From the NCBI GenBank assembly GCA_010015745.1, contig ML978314.1, positions 1 through 57,565 of the forward strand: a stretch of 57,565 nucleotides of DNA, read 5' to 3'. Both the position numbers and the translations under genes were made by a program. Origin of the DNA: Setomelanomma holmii. Taxonomy: Eukaryota; Ascomycota; Dothideomycetes; Pleosporales; Phaeosphaeriaceae. Positions 46,319-57,470 of this stretch are shown piece by piece (the first letter of the stretch is position 1; each line of letters opens with the position of its first letter). Under the pieces are notes generated by a model. It did not search any database. It was not told the DNA's origin and saw only the letters and a program-made list of their open reading frames with translations.

Positions 46319-46854
46319 AGCTGGTTCAATAGGTGTGGTTATCTCTATTAACTGTGCTTTCAACTGTGGGCCACAGTACGTTTTCGTGGGTGGATGACGG
46401 CGTACAGATGCAGGCGACCTTACCTCAATGCGCAACCCACAAAAGCGATTCAATAATTCTAGAAAAAAGAGAGCTATTTCTATACATTTAGACCTATCTC
46501 AAGAAGCTATACTATTGTAATCGCACAACCTTGTGGTGTTGTACATAGGGCTATCCAAATAGACTCTTGTTGCAGCGCATTTGAAACGCCTGAAAAACCT
46601 CAACACTACCGGTATGGCGGGCACGGGCCACTATCACCAAAAACGCTCAGGCCACTGAACTTCAAGTATCCTCACTATCATTTTCCACAACACTGCTAGA
46701 CGGTTTAACCACCATTTTTTTGCGCGCAATCTCTTCTCTTTTCTTACAACGTTCTACTCGTCTCTAGTTACAATCTGTGAGGCCCAGGTACCTAGCTTGC
46801 TATTCTTTTGCAGTGTTTTGAAGCGTGAAAAACTAGCCAGGAGGCTGCTTGAAA

Positions 46855-48326
46855 TACTGCGTCCACAACTTTAGGATCTCATCAGACGGCTGCATCCAGA
46901 GGTTGATATCTATAGCTCCGTCAATAACAAGGACCTTGTGAAGCTTATCAACGTCCTCTCTGACTGTAGGAAATTTCAACTTAAGATAGTTAAAGAAATT
47001 GCTGGTGTGCTTGTTGACCTCTGCTTATGATCATATCGGATAGGCGCCCACTGAGATGCACTAGCTACCTCTGCTCTCGTTATTCTTGGTGTAGCTGCCT
47101 GCAAGTTAGACTCCTGTAGAGGTTGCTTGTTCATCCGCTCAAGCTGCCCTACAATAAACAGTTTCGTCAAGGTTTTGATATAATCGTTGCCACCTCCACC
47201 CACCTGCAGCTTGCGCGTTTTCTCATGCTCCCGCAGGTCCTTTGCCCTCATAATTGCAAGCCGTACATCATTAGATAGCTCATCGTATGTTGCCTTTCTT
47301 GCTGTAATTGCTCTTGCCTAGATAGCAATGATGTTGCCGTTAACAAAGAGGTGATCTTCAAAGCGCGCTGGCTGCCTCGCTGTCAGCGCAATCCAACAGC
47401 AATAAGGATAGTTCTCGCAATAGGTATCTGTACAGCGCCATCTATCCTGAATAGCAATAGCATGCCCGCTGCCTGCTTGTTCAGCTGCTATTACACCAGC
47501 AAGCCCCTCCTCTTGAATCACCGTTGCAGTGCGTCGACGAGGACCGTTGACAACCGTTGGCAACGGCTGCTGCTCCGCCAAAATCTCAGCTAAGATGAGC
47601 TCAAAATCGACGTTTACTGGCTCGTTGGCATGGTAATCAACCTCTACAACAAGGCGCCGAAAGCTATCCACGTCGCATCAACACCTTGCCGCAATTGCTT
47701 CATCGCGCGCTCGCGTTTGGCCCGCTTAGCTGGGTAAACAACAGCGCAGATAGATGAGATCTTCGCTCTCTTCGGCCGTAGTTCTACAACAACGTCATCT
47801 ACCCACTGCTATAGGTCGTCAAACAACAGCGAGTACAGCCGTACGCCGTGCTCGCTATCGGCAGCTTTAGGTTTAAAGTGCTTCTCCATATCACCACCAA
47901 GGCAAGCCCTCCATCTAACGCGCAGTATAGGATCAACCTCATCTTCTAGGGCTTGCGACGAGCGAGGTAGCTATAGAGTGCCTTCTTGACGTCGGTACGC
48001 TGGCTCGCCCTCATCCTCAATACCACCGGCAGCGCCCTCGGCAGCAACCTCAGCCTCATCCTCAGGCAGCGGGTCGCCATCTCTATCCTCGAAAGTATCC
48101 TCATCCTCGCCAACAATATCATCAGCTTGTGCAGAGGCCGCTGTTTGGGTGGCCTGCAGCTCAGGCTCGAACAACGGGCTTTGACGACGCGGCGGGGCAG
48201 TCGTTGGAGGCGACGGCAGCGCCTTGCAACAGACATGTTTAGCGTTAAATAGGTAGGATCTTGTCCAATCGCCGGCGCTCTACGCTTCTGGGAGGACGGG
48301 TTAACGCCTTGATCAAATGGCTGCAT
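46855..48326 (-). pseudogene. Second ORF of the transposon, unrecognised, decayed
   Basis: On the minus strand a protein-like sequence of more than 400 codons can be followed through several frames. It has a Pro/acidic segment (SAQADDIVGEDEDTFEDRDG at about 48120), VDPILRVRWRACLGGDMEKH, a basic segment (ICAVVYPAKRAKRERAMKQL), EPVNVDFELILAEILAEQQP, a Cys cluster (DRWRCTDTYCENYPYCCWI), LSNDVRLAIMRAKDLREHE and a C-terminal part with KFPTVREDVDKLHKVLVIDG. Stops (TAG near 47972 and 47811, another near 47318) and frame changes near 47665 and 47000 break it. It resembles the accessory proteins of some fungal transposons, possibly DNA-binding by its acidic/basic layout and Cys cluster, but I cannot name a family. 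Confidence 0.5.
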
Positions 48327-48373
48327 CGATTTGCTAACAAATTACTATGGGAGCTGATGTTCTCAGGCACTAC

Positions 48374-48414
48374 GCTAACCGAATCTAGGGTGCTCTCGGT
48401 ATTTCGGAAATCAC
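48374..48414 (-). repeat. Right terminal inverted repeat of the transposon
   Basis: It reads GCTAACCGAATCTAGGGTGC on the plus strand and ends CGGTATTTCGGAAATCAC. It is the inverse of the left repeat at 45181-45221. Confidence 0.85.
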
Positions 48415-49568
48415 CCATAACGATGATGGGCTGCGGACCACGCCCAAGGGTTAGAGTAGTTCCCACTCTCAGGGTGACTTTGCCAGAGGAAGCGAGGTGA
48501 TGCATATGATGGAGCCGGACGTGTTGCAGAGTTATGTGGAGTAGCTACTGATACTGAGCTAGAATCAGATGCAGATGGTACGCTCCCCTCACTAGTCGTC
48601 GTCGAGTCGAATGGCTGGATGTCGTCTGCCAAAGTGGAATGTCGGCATTGATCACAACAGAACGCAGTATATTGGAGACATTCTGTCCAAGCTCTATAGG
48701 CTGTCCAGCGTCTGCGAAACACCAATTGAGTCATCCAGAGATTGACAGTAGGCAAGAAAGACATGTCGGCATGACGAATGACGGGGCCGAGCAGCGTTGG
48801 AGACCATGAGCGAAGTTGCTCATGTATGCTTGTCATCGACTCGGAGAACTTGATTCTGTGGTCGTACGAGATTGTCTGAGTCAAGGCCGAAAACATTTCG
48901 ATGAAAACACAGCCTAATGCATATACATCGGATGAGGAGTTTCAATGACTGCCAGTCAGGACTTCAGGTGCTGCGTATTTCCGAGTCATTTCTGTAGGGC
49001 CTTCCGTCGTGCTGTTCTCAAACGCATGGGAGTCGAATGCAAGACCGAAGTCAGTGTAAAGTACGCGCTCCTGGTGTACGAGTATGTTGTGAATTTTAAT
49101 GTCTTTGTGTCGAACTTTGTTCTGGTGGAGGAATGTAAGTCCTGCGGCAAGGCACCCGAAAGCTTGCTTGAGAACCCGGGTCATCACTGCGATACGCCAC
49201 CCGTGTTGTTTGCGGTCCGCATGGCACGCTAGTAGCTCAACCAAGTATCGATCCAGATCACCGTCGTTCGCTACTGGTTGAAGTATCATGCCGAATTTGG
49301 TAGTTGTTGTGTACGTGGCGTATAGACGTATCATGTGGTGGTGTGCGTGAACAGATCGAATAACCTCGACCTCGCTCTCGAAGATTTCTCGCATCCTAAC
49401 CATCTCTCTCCGTGTCGGTAGAAAGACATTCCGGGCAAAGACCTGGCCGATATTACGGCCTCTCACTCGATCCACCACACTATAAGTACCAAACCCTAAG
49501 GTCAGCTCTGATACGTAAAGTCGCGCTTCATCAACCTCGCCATGATCGCTCCCTTCTACAATTTTCAA

Positions 49569-50544
49569 GTATCGAGGCCGAAGCCACGAGCCAAATAGAG
49601 AGGTGATTCTGGCTAGCTATGATCGTTGTAATATGTTATCATCGAATGCACATGGAAACGTTACGTAGCGCATGAGTACGGCGGACGCTCGCAAGACGCG
49701 TCTGCCTGATAAGATTGTGAGCCATTATCAGGTTGATTCTGTACAAACAGAACAAGCGCTCACCCGTAGATCGAACTTCACCTTGAAACACATTGGCTCT
49801 GTCGTGAGATCGTCACTGCGCAGGCGATCTGAGGATGTGGTGCATTGTGAGGGAAGACGCGCAGACCCAGGAAGGCTGAGTTCGAGCTCCTCAGCTCGCA
49901 TATGTAGCTTGCGCCACTTATGAGGCTGCATGTTGATGACTGTCATTGGCAGTGCGCGACATCTTGGAAAAGTTGTTCTCACGCGAAACATCCTTGTAAG
50001 ACGAATGGACACTGCGTGTATTGAAAGGAGCGTTGGCTTGACAAGCGTTGGGTTTCACAAGGGCCATGACGCGACATGAAGCTGTACTTACACGCCCATA
50101 ATCAGATGGGCAGAGAGAACACGGTCAGCGCATGACGCCAGTGACGGCAGATACCCGCGGAGCGATCGCGGCAGAGTGCCTTAGCCGGACGTTGAAGAGG
50201 CGTCAATTAACATCTGGTTTGGTTAGTTCGTGGAGGCGGGAAGTCTTTGACGGCGATGGCTAGTAGGCGGCTGCGCGCGGGCCTCACCGTATCGCGACTT
50301 CTCATTGCGACGCGCTTCTTTGACCATCAACCACGATCTCCCTCGCAGAAATGAACAGCGACAGAACATTTGCACTTCACCAAGCTCAAAATTCTTCCGG
50401 ATAATAATAGTCGATTAGGGGTATCTATTGTTGTCCAGCTCCAGCTCCGGACGTCTTTGAAATCAAGCTCCAAACGCCCGCTCCCATGGATCGTCACAAT
50501 TTTTTTTCCTGCGCGTCGTATCCTTTCCTCCTTCTTTGTTATTA
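49569..50544. other. Upstream region of the kinase pseudogene, no separate gene recognised
   Basis: About 1 kb. A minus-strand open frame at 50012-49728 has no recognisable domain; a 5' exon of the kinase gene may lie here. Confidence 0.4.
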
Positions 50545-51597
50545 TTAGCTCATCACAACGAGTACCGCGACTACTAGAGTAAGCACAAGTCCCAATGGGG
50601 GAGACTGCCTGAGGGAGTAGCCTGCTGCTGCCTTTGGTGTTCCCCTTGTGGCACTTAAAGCGAAGGCGTCCATCGAAAACGTCACGTTCGACGTAGCATG
50701 TTTTTGCTCAGTACCGAGTTGGACCACACCAACATAATTCGACGCCAGAACCATGCCGTTACGCCATAGATAATGGATCAAAGGCGAAATGTCGGCGTCG
50801 AAGTCGGTTATGTTTTTGTCGGCGACCCAAGAGAATACGTACTGCCCATTGTCGTTGGGACCTTGATAGAGATGGCTATCGCACAACTGACATCAGCAAT
50901 CGACTTCACCAGAATGGCTTATCGAAATGACAGGACTCACAAGGTTCGCCCATCAATCTTCTGCTTGGGTAAAGTGTTGACATCCGTAGTTGCGTTCGCT
51001 CCAATGGGCAAGATCGAACCGAATTTGCCTATCCATACCATGACTTCAAAGCTAGGTGCGGTGGTGTTGACCGCCTTCTCTAGCTCGGTGTCAAAGAAGA
51101 CGTCGACGGCAACATTGGTCTTCGCATCGGTGACCGCAAGGCCACTGGAATCAATATCCGCCTTTGACGTACTCAGTGCCGGTCTCATGGACCAGGACAC
51201 CTTTACATCAATGGCGGAAAGATTCGAGAGCTGGATAGGATCGCGTTGGACGGCATTGAGGTTGATGTTTGGATAAGCGTGGACCAGAGTCTCGTTCGCC
51301 GACCACGACCAGGTGCTGGACAGAACCGTTGCATTGTCGATTATACCGACACATGATGAGCCACTCCTATCGAGACCCCATACGTTGGTACTGACTATCC
51401 ACCATGGTCAGCTCGAGCATCACAGACTCCCTCGGTCGCCACCTGTGGTGCGAGGCAAGTTGAGTTAAGGACATACAAGTATACGCCTTCGAGGCGTCGG
51501 TTACATTTTCGTATTGACCGCACAGCGACGTGTCAGGCAGAGCATGCAAATTCACTGCGAGCAGGGAAATGATGGCAAGCCATCGAAGTCGGTCCAT
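50545..51597 (-). CDS. GPI-anchored glycoside hydrolase family 12 endoglucanase
   Basis: GH12 enzymes hydrolyse beta-1,4-glucan, xyloglucan or mixed-linkage glucan. Three exons give about 301 residues with no stop. A signal peptide (MDRLRWLAIISLLAVNLHAL) precedes PDTSLCGQYENVTD, the usual GH12 N-terminus, then STNVWGLDRSGSSC and VLSSTWSWS. The nucleophile is E157 in SFEVMVWIGKFG and the acid/base is E248 in VVQLGTEQKH. About eight N-glycosylation sequons are present. The C-terminus GTPKAAAGYSL followed by a hydrophobic stretch (LGLVLTLVVAVLVVMS) predicts a GPI anchor, so the enzyme would stay on the wall or membrane, not be secreted to digest plants. Introns: GTATGT..GATAG after KAYT, and GTGAGT..CGATAG before HLYQGPND. 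It faces away from the GT2 glucan synthase gene. Confidence 0.88.
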
Positions 51598-54125
51598 TGT
51601 TGCTGTGTTCGAAAGAAGCGAGATGGACGAAACAAGAAGGCCACAAGAACCAGCGCGACGGAGTGCCAGACTTTCCGGCAGTCATCATGTGAAAGTCGCC
51701 GAGCATGCGAAGCATACGGCTGGTCATTGTTGAGAGCGTCCGCTCAGCTCGGACTTCGAGGCAAAAGCAAGACCCTATCTTGCCTGTCGCGCAATATTGG
51801 CGTAAAATTGTGACTCGATGTTGAGCATCTGTAACTCAATACTGAGCACATCCCAAGAGTAAGGATTGAAACCACTAGTGCGCATCCTTATCGGACTGCA
51901 GCTGCTACGTAGGCCAGCGGAGCCTCAATACAGGCCCGGGCGCGTCGCAGCCAAGGATGGACCCTCGCCAGAGAGTGCCCATGTGTGGATCGCTCGCGAA
52001 CGCCGTGCAGATACGGTCGACGGGAGGGGAGCCAGATTTGTGATACCCGAATCCCGTTTTAGACATGGTTCCAAGATTCATGGTGTGACAGACAGGTTCG
52101 GCAATTCGGCGCAGATCACTCAGCTAGCGGGACGCTTAACAAGACGACTAGTTAGCCGCCAGGTTTGTCTTATCGTGTCCAGTAGCGATTGTTTCTTCCG
52201 CACGCACCTTCATAGAACCGTTAGATCAGGCACAAGTTTAATATACTCGACAAAGGGGCAAAGCTTCGCGAACACAACATGGTCGACCAACGTCGCCCAT
52301 CTTGTGGCACCTACGAACGTTGGGGAGCCGTGCGATAATTCTCCAAGCACGTCCAAGACGCGTCACAAAGATAAGGACCATGCAACGGACACTCTCTCGG
52401 CGTTTAAGAGGGGCGAACATGGGAGATGCCAAGGTGCATCCAAAGGGACGTCAAATTGTTGGATTTGACTCTCATACCCTAGCAGGTTCTCCTTCGGATA
52501 GGTTCACCACCGAATCGGACGTATGCGCCACGGCGCGCCACTGCCGAGCTATCACAACGACAATAGCGCCATGTAGTGGCTTGACGTTCCTGAGGTGGAG
52601 AATTCTTCCCTTGACATGAGATTGGTCCATTCGGTATGGTGGACACGCACGTACATGATGCTGGCCCGCATCTCTAGCTGGACATTGACCATCCAGAACC
52701 TTACACGGAGCCACCCTTCGAGCTAAAGATGCCGTCACCGGCAACGTGGAGACGATCCTGTGTGCCTACTACTCGAACGCCTCGTTTCATTGCCCCCACG
52801 CGCTGTCAATCCCACGGCCCATGGGTATCTGACATTGACAAGTGCGCCTCAGTTCAAGTGTAGGAGTGACAGAAATGAAGAGTATGTCGATCAATACATC
52901 CACCGAGATCAGGACGCCGACTTCGTTCCTGCTCGACCAAGTCGTCACCACATGTATCTTGCGCCAGGGGGTTATTACCAGGTTATGCAAACCGGCTGCC
53001 GTGTTACAATTCACTGCCGCGCGGGGCTGAAACTCGCGCGGTGATTGAGCCAATCTAGCAGAACCGTCCGGGAATCCATTCATCGCCACATCCCAACATC
53101 TCGAAAGCGTGGCTTAGTTTGAGCGTCCCATGCTAGCGGGAAGAGCACATACGCAACGTTCTGGTGCATTGGGATAAGCGGCGTGGCATCGACAGTCGCA
53201 CATAGCGTGAATGACCTCATGTTGAACGAAGTACTGCGGCGACAATCTATTTCGGTCAACAGCGCAGGCAGGCGCTTCCAACCTGGAGACTCCCGTTGGA
53301 GTCGCTCACTGTCCAGATCAGATCTCAGAGATCAACGATGATCAAGCAGTATCACAAGCACACGACCACGCATGCGTTGTTGTATTGAAGCAAGATCGTA
53401 TGGACAGTGATCGGCAGTGGGCAATGATACCCTCTTCTTCTCCAATAATCACTGAAACTTGCCGGCGTCGGCTGTGCCGGAAAAGGCATGCAGAAATACA
53501 CGATTGAGCGTATCTGAGAACGTGCTGGTGCTCAACTGAACGATGACAACCCACTCATCTTGCGCACCGCTCAGAGATCTCACCTCCAGAGAAAGCTTCC
53601 CTGCGGTGTTAAGACCGGCGATCACCATTTTCAATAGTCGCGAATATGCAGGTCCAAAGGTAGACACAAGATTAGCTGTATCTCTTGGTCGACCTGCATT
53701 CGAGTTGAGGGTCTGAACAAGGGGCATGGCCTATCACACATCTTGGGGCTTGTTGTGCAACAACACACCTTGCTGAATTGTGGAGGCACTGCGGTATCTA
53801 GGTGGAGCAGTATCCCTGACTGAGCGATACCACGTTCTCAACAACGTGTAAGTTGATCGACAACCCCATTTCCACATCCCATTCTGGAGTTCAGGGCTGA
53901 CGCAGGATAGCTGAAGCCCGAAGGCTGGATCACCTTTTCGAACGTCCGTAGACTCGGCAGGTCTATCGTACGTCTAAAGCCGAGCCGTATGCGGTGTACT
54001 CGGACAATACCTGCTTTTCAGCCCGCTGTATTTAGGGGACCTCTCCTCAAGATCCGCCCTTGGTTCAGATCTCGTATCACAGCCTCACTCGTTTCTAGGC
54101 TCACTCGTTATTGCTGCGCTTCAGG
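51598..54125. other. Long divergent region between GH12 and GT2 genes, no gene recognised
   Basis: About 2.5 kb. Several overlapping frames of 60-200 codons occur on both strands (for example 51866-52468 plus, 53727-53449 minus). None shows a domain, signal peptide or consistent splicing. It may hold both promoters plus eroded sequence. Confidence 0.4.
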
Positions 54126-56734
54126 ATGGACCCTTCAAGAGATCAGATCCATCATGCCGAGTCGGCGAACCAGTCCCCTGGTGACACAAGAACGACAACA
54201 AGGACCACAAGTCTGAGTTCGTCCCATAATGGTCAGGCTCATGATATGGCCAACCTGGGGTTGTATCTCCCTCGACCAGCTTACCAGCGTCCTGCCTCCT
54301 ATGGCGCGAGGACGCCCAACAGTTGCGACCACTGCGGTAATTTGACACCTCGCTATGGGTCGACCACCATCTATGGTACTCCACTCAAGCACACTCCGGC
54401 CACGAGCAATGAGAACTTGCACAAGTTCTCTGATCGCTATTCCAGTGTACGTCTATCTCTCCGATCTCAGCTCACATACACTGTCCCACTTGTCTCGATT
54501 CACTTCAAGTAGAACAATACGCTGACCAACTGTAGGCCGCGACATCCGTCTATGGCAAAGGGGAGAAGTTCCCTGAAGTCTCTGCTGAGCCAGTCTGTCT
54601 GGTGGAGAGAGTGCATGGCACTGATGACATTGACCATATTCCGGCCTGGAAACGAAGGATCAATAGGTTCACGCCAGTCTTCTCGCTCATTGCTGTTGCT
54701 GCCTACTGGGTGTACTTCGCTTTCAGGATCAAGTACACTATTGCTGCGCAACATGCGGCGAACAGGATTTACGGAATGGCTTGGGCCTTCATCGCGGTCG
54801 AGATGGGTGTAGCTCGTAAGTCAACGACACTCGACAGACATCCTTGTTCGTCACTGACCAGTCAACAGTGCCCATGCTGTGCCATCAGTTCTGGCAACTC
54901 TTCCTCATCAAAGGTCGCAAGCGCGAGAAGCTTCGTATCGTCGGTAACACCACGCCAACCGTGGACGTCTTCGTTACATGCTGTAAGGAGGACGTTGAGG
55001 TCATCACTGATACTGTTCGCGCGGCTGCTGCTGTCAATTGGCCCACGAACTGCTTCCGTGTCATCGTTCTCGATGATGGTGCGGATGTCGAGCTGAAGGC
55101 CGCCGTCGACGATGTCGCTCTGTTATACCCTAATGTTTACTACACCGCTCGCCAGAAGATCAAGGGTGTGCCGCATCACTTCAAGGCTGGTAACTTGAAC
55201 CACGGCCTGCAATTCGCCTCTGAGCTGCCAGGTGGTGCTTCGACCTACATCGCTGCTCTCGACGCTGATATGATTCCCGAGCCAGAGTGGTTGAGGGCCA
55301 TCATTGCGCATCTGGTAGTCGAGCCTCAGCTGGCTTTGTCTTGTCCGCCTCAGGTACGCTTCTCTGTTCCAAGAATTTCGACCACTTCTGATACACTCCA
55401 GCTGTTCTACAATCTCCCGAAGAATGATCCTCTCATGCAAAGTCTGGACTCTTTCGTACACATCTCCGAACCTGTCAAGGATGCCGCAGGTGTGGCAGTA
55501 AGTTATAGCACACCCTCATTACACACCTCTGTTGACCCTTCTAGTGGTGCACTGGCTCGGGCTACGCGATCCGCCGGGTTGCTCTCGATGGCATTGGTGG
55601 CTTCCCCACCGGCTCTTTGGCTGAAGACGTCTGCTGCTCCAGCGTTCTACTGGGTGCTGGCTGGAAGACCGCTTACGTGCATGAACCGCTCCAGTACGGT
55701 ACTGTTCCAGAGTCATTTGCCGGACACATCAAGCAGCGCACTAGATGGGTAAGTGTTCCCCTTCAAGAGTACTGTTGAGCAAGCTAACGTGTCGCTTGCG
55801 CAGACCATTGGTACCGTCCAGACCTCTTTGAAGCTCAACTTCTGTCTCTTTGGACCTCTGGTCACCCACATGTCGATCTTTCAACGGCTTTCCGGATTTG
55901 TTTACACTATCTCGTCCCTTTTCACAATCTTCCTGACCGCTTCGCTGCTCACCATGCCAATCGTGCTGGTCTCAGGAGGCACGCTCATCGCATATGCAAA
56001 CGCCGACCAACTCCGTCTTTTGGCTAGACTCTGCTTTGTTGCACTTGTCGCTAACCGTCTCAATGAATGGGTCATGACGCTTCCCGCTGGCTACCGTCTC
56101 GGACAGCGCGATGCAGGCGCAATGATGTGGATGGCTCCATGTAAGTTCTCTTCACCTCCTGGCTTCTTCGAAAGCAAATGCTGACCAATTATTAGACCAC
56201 GCCATTACCATCATTCGGTCCTTCCTCCTCCCCAAGTTCCTCGGTGGCAAAACTGCTGCCTTCTCCTCCTCCGGCTCCCAGCAATCCGAGCTCAACGAGC
56301 GCGATCCCGTGCACCGCGCTGGCCTCTTCCGCCGCCTGCGAGTTATCATCTTCGGCTCAGGCGTGTACCTTCACGTCCTATACATCCTCTTCTGCATCGC
56401 TGCCGTCACGGTCTCGACTGCGCGCGGCATCATCATCAACCGCGGATCCGTGGAGCAAACACTCCTATTCATGCTCACTCACGCATGCTGGCCGCCGCTA
56501 CTATGGCTTATTGCGCTGAACAGCTGTTGGGCGCCAATTCACTACGCCATCTTCCCGCCCAACATGCCGGATCGTGAGGACTTGCTGGATCGCGATCAGC
56601 ATACGGGCATCGCGTATCCCAAGGAGGAGAGTAAGAAGTTGAAGTGGGAGAAGAATAATGTGTTGCACGAGATGCAGTATGGTTTGTTGACCGCATATAC
56701 ATTTGTCTTGTTTGTTGGATCGTTCTACTACTAG
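54126..56734 (+). CDS. GT2 cellulose-synthase-like beta-glucan synthase
   Basis: This is a processive membrane glycosyltransferase of the family that includes fungal CelA/Tft1-type mixed-linkage glucan synthases. Seven exons, all GT-AG, give about 755 residues with no stop. A disordered N-terminus (MDPSRDQIHHAESANQ) is followed by two helices (FSLIAVAAYWVYFAF, IYGMAWAFIAVEMGVA). The catalytic domain shows VDVFVTCCKEDVEVI, VLDDGAD (first Asp), LDADMIPEPEWL (DxD), WCTGSGYAIRR, SLAEDVCCSSVLL (third Asp, in ED) and IKQRTRW (Q..RW), all required for processive GT2 enzymes. C-terminal helices follow at FTIFLTASLLTMPIVLV, YLHVLYILFCIAAVTVS and HACWPPLLWLIALNSCW. There is no PilZ domain. The start is the ATG at 54126. 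The polymer could be beta-1,4 or mixed 1,3;1,4-glucan; the sequence alone does not decide. Confidence 0.92.
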
Positions 56735-56949
56735 AGATGCGATTTGATGCAGGGTCCGAGCGAGGCGCGAAAAGAATAGTGACTACTAATAGACTATACT
56801 TCTGTACATACGAACGGATACTTAATGTCGCGACACATAGTAATAAAAAAGCCTGAAGAGTCTTTATACTACCTACTCGTTGCCTATTATGGTCAATTTC
56901 ACCCGATTACTTCTCTTGTAATACACTCTTTGACGCTTTCTGCGCTGCA

Positions 56950-57455
56950 CTATGGCTTACTCAACTGCTCCTTTTTGAAGAACTTCAGAAAGCTCAACGG
57001 AATGATGAGCTGCGCCATCAACGCGATCCAAAATCAAGGCTTCCTCAATCCTACCATGACTCCCGCCGAGAAATTCGGAAAAACGTCTCCCGGCCCATTT
57101 GCGTCAGTAGCGGTAGCTTTATCAACCATCGTAACCACTGTACCGAGCACTTGCGCTAACACCAAGCACACCGCGATATGAATCCTAGTAAGCATTTGCA
57201 TGAGTATCATACCAAAGCCCACTCCCTGCATAGCATCAAGAAGCCCGAGCCAAAGCCACAGACTACGACCAGCAAGCGCACCGGCAATGGGCACTCCCGG
57301 CATCCGCGGAACCCAATTCCCGATGCCGGATACGCTCCAAAGCATTTGTGCCCAACGGGATGCGCCCAGTCCGATAACGAAGATGGGCAAGACCCAAGAG
57401 TGGCTGCTGCTCATCTTGGCGAAGAGGAACAGGAGTAGCGTTGGCCGGCTGGCTA
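56950..57455 (-). pseudogene. C-terminal fragment of an alpha-1,3-glucan synthase
   Basis: Alpha-1,3-glucan synthases are proteins of about 2,400 residues; only the last 165 or so residues are here. Segments are ASRPTLLLFLFAK, SSHSWVLPIFVIGLGASRW, AQMLWSVSGIGNWVPRMPG, GRSLWLWLGLLDAMQGVGFG and GPGDVFPNFSAG, the C-terminal membrane region of the family. A TGA at 57034-57036 follows GLRKP where the family has KPWFW (TGG to TGA fits). Beyond it the frame continues to FFKKEQLSKP and its natural stop at 56950-56952. Upstream, coding similarity ends at about 57455 and a 17-bp minisatellite starts at 57471 and runs off the window. This is most likely a truncated relic; the rest of the gene could lie past the repeat. 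Confidence 0.75.
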
Positions 57456-57470
57456 TACACTAACGTGTTC

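Larger units (their letters stand above)
45179..48417 (+). mobile_element. Tc1/mariner-type DNA transposon, 3.24 kb, with two convergent ORFs
   Basis: Left and right ends carry 41-bp inverted repeats (45181-45221 and 48374-48414) that match at most positions, sharing TTTCCGAAATACCGAG and CGGTTAGC. A TA lies just outside each end (45177-45178, 48418-48419), and excision of the element plus one TA restores the reading frame of the host kinase gene. The left half encodes a DD34E transposase on the plus strand. The right half encodes a second, decayed ORF on the minus strand. No inner set of terminal repeats was found, so a single two-gene element is the simplest reading. Typical Tc1/mariner elements are 1.3-2 kb with a single gene. 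Confidence 0.8.
44726..49568 (-). pseudogene. Ser/Thr protein kinase gene split by a transposon
   Basis: The N-terminal part (49568-48411) is a eukaryotic protein kinase: LGFGTYSVVDRVRG (Gly loop), HKVRHKDIKIHN-type catalytic loop (read VRHKDIKIHNILV), VLYTDFGLAFD, MTRKYAAPEVLTG and SSDVYALGCVFIEMF. The VAIK-type lysine position reads FARN, so the ATP-binding lysine may be replaced. A Ser-rich tail follows (TSEGSVPSASDSSSVSVATP). An in-frame TGA at 48942-48944 falls between APEVLTG and the SSDVYALG helix (CGA to TGA fits). A 3.2 kb transposon sits at 48417-45179; removing it with one TA copy rejoins the frame through RYYSYVIGTDET, after which a TGA is met near 45140. The frame then runs to 44726 through a tandemly repeated QPQEL.RP unit. 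The start is uncertain; a splice acceptor (GCTAGCCAG) near 49613 may lead to a further upstream exon. Confidence 0.8.

Noticed and set aside
45179..48417. Two nested transposons instead of one two-gene element
   Set aside because: No inner terminal repeats or second target duplication were found around the transposase; kept as the main alternative in the finding.
51866..53727. Several 60-200 codon frames in the GH12-GT2 interval
   Set aside because: No domain, signal peptide or splice structure; frames on the two strands overlap.
12159..57036. Stop codon reassignment or general readthrough to explain the in-frame stops
   Set aside because: All three stop codons are involved, only accessory genes are affected, several also carry frameshifts, and long core genes have none.
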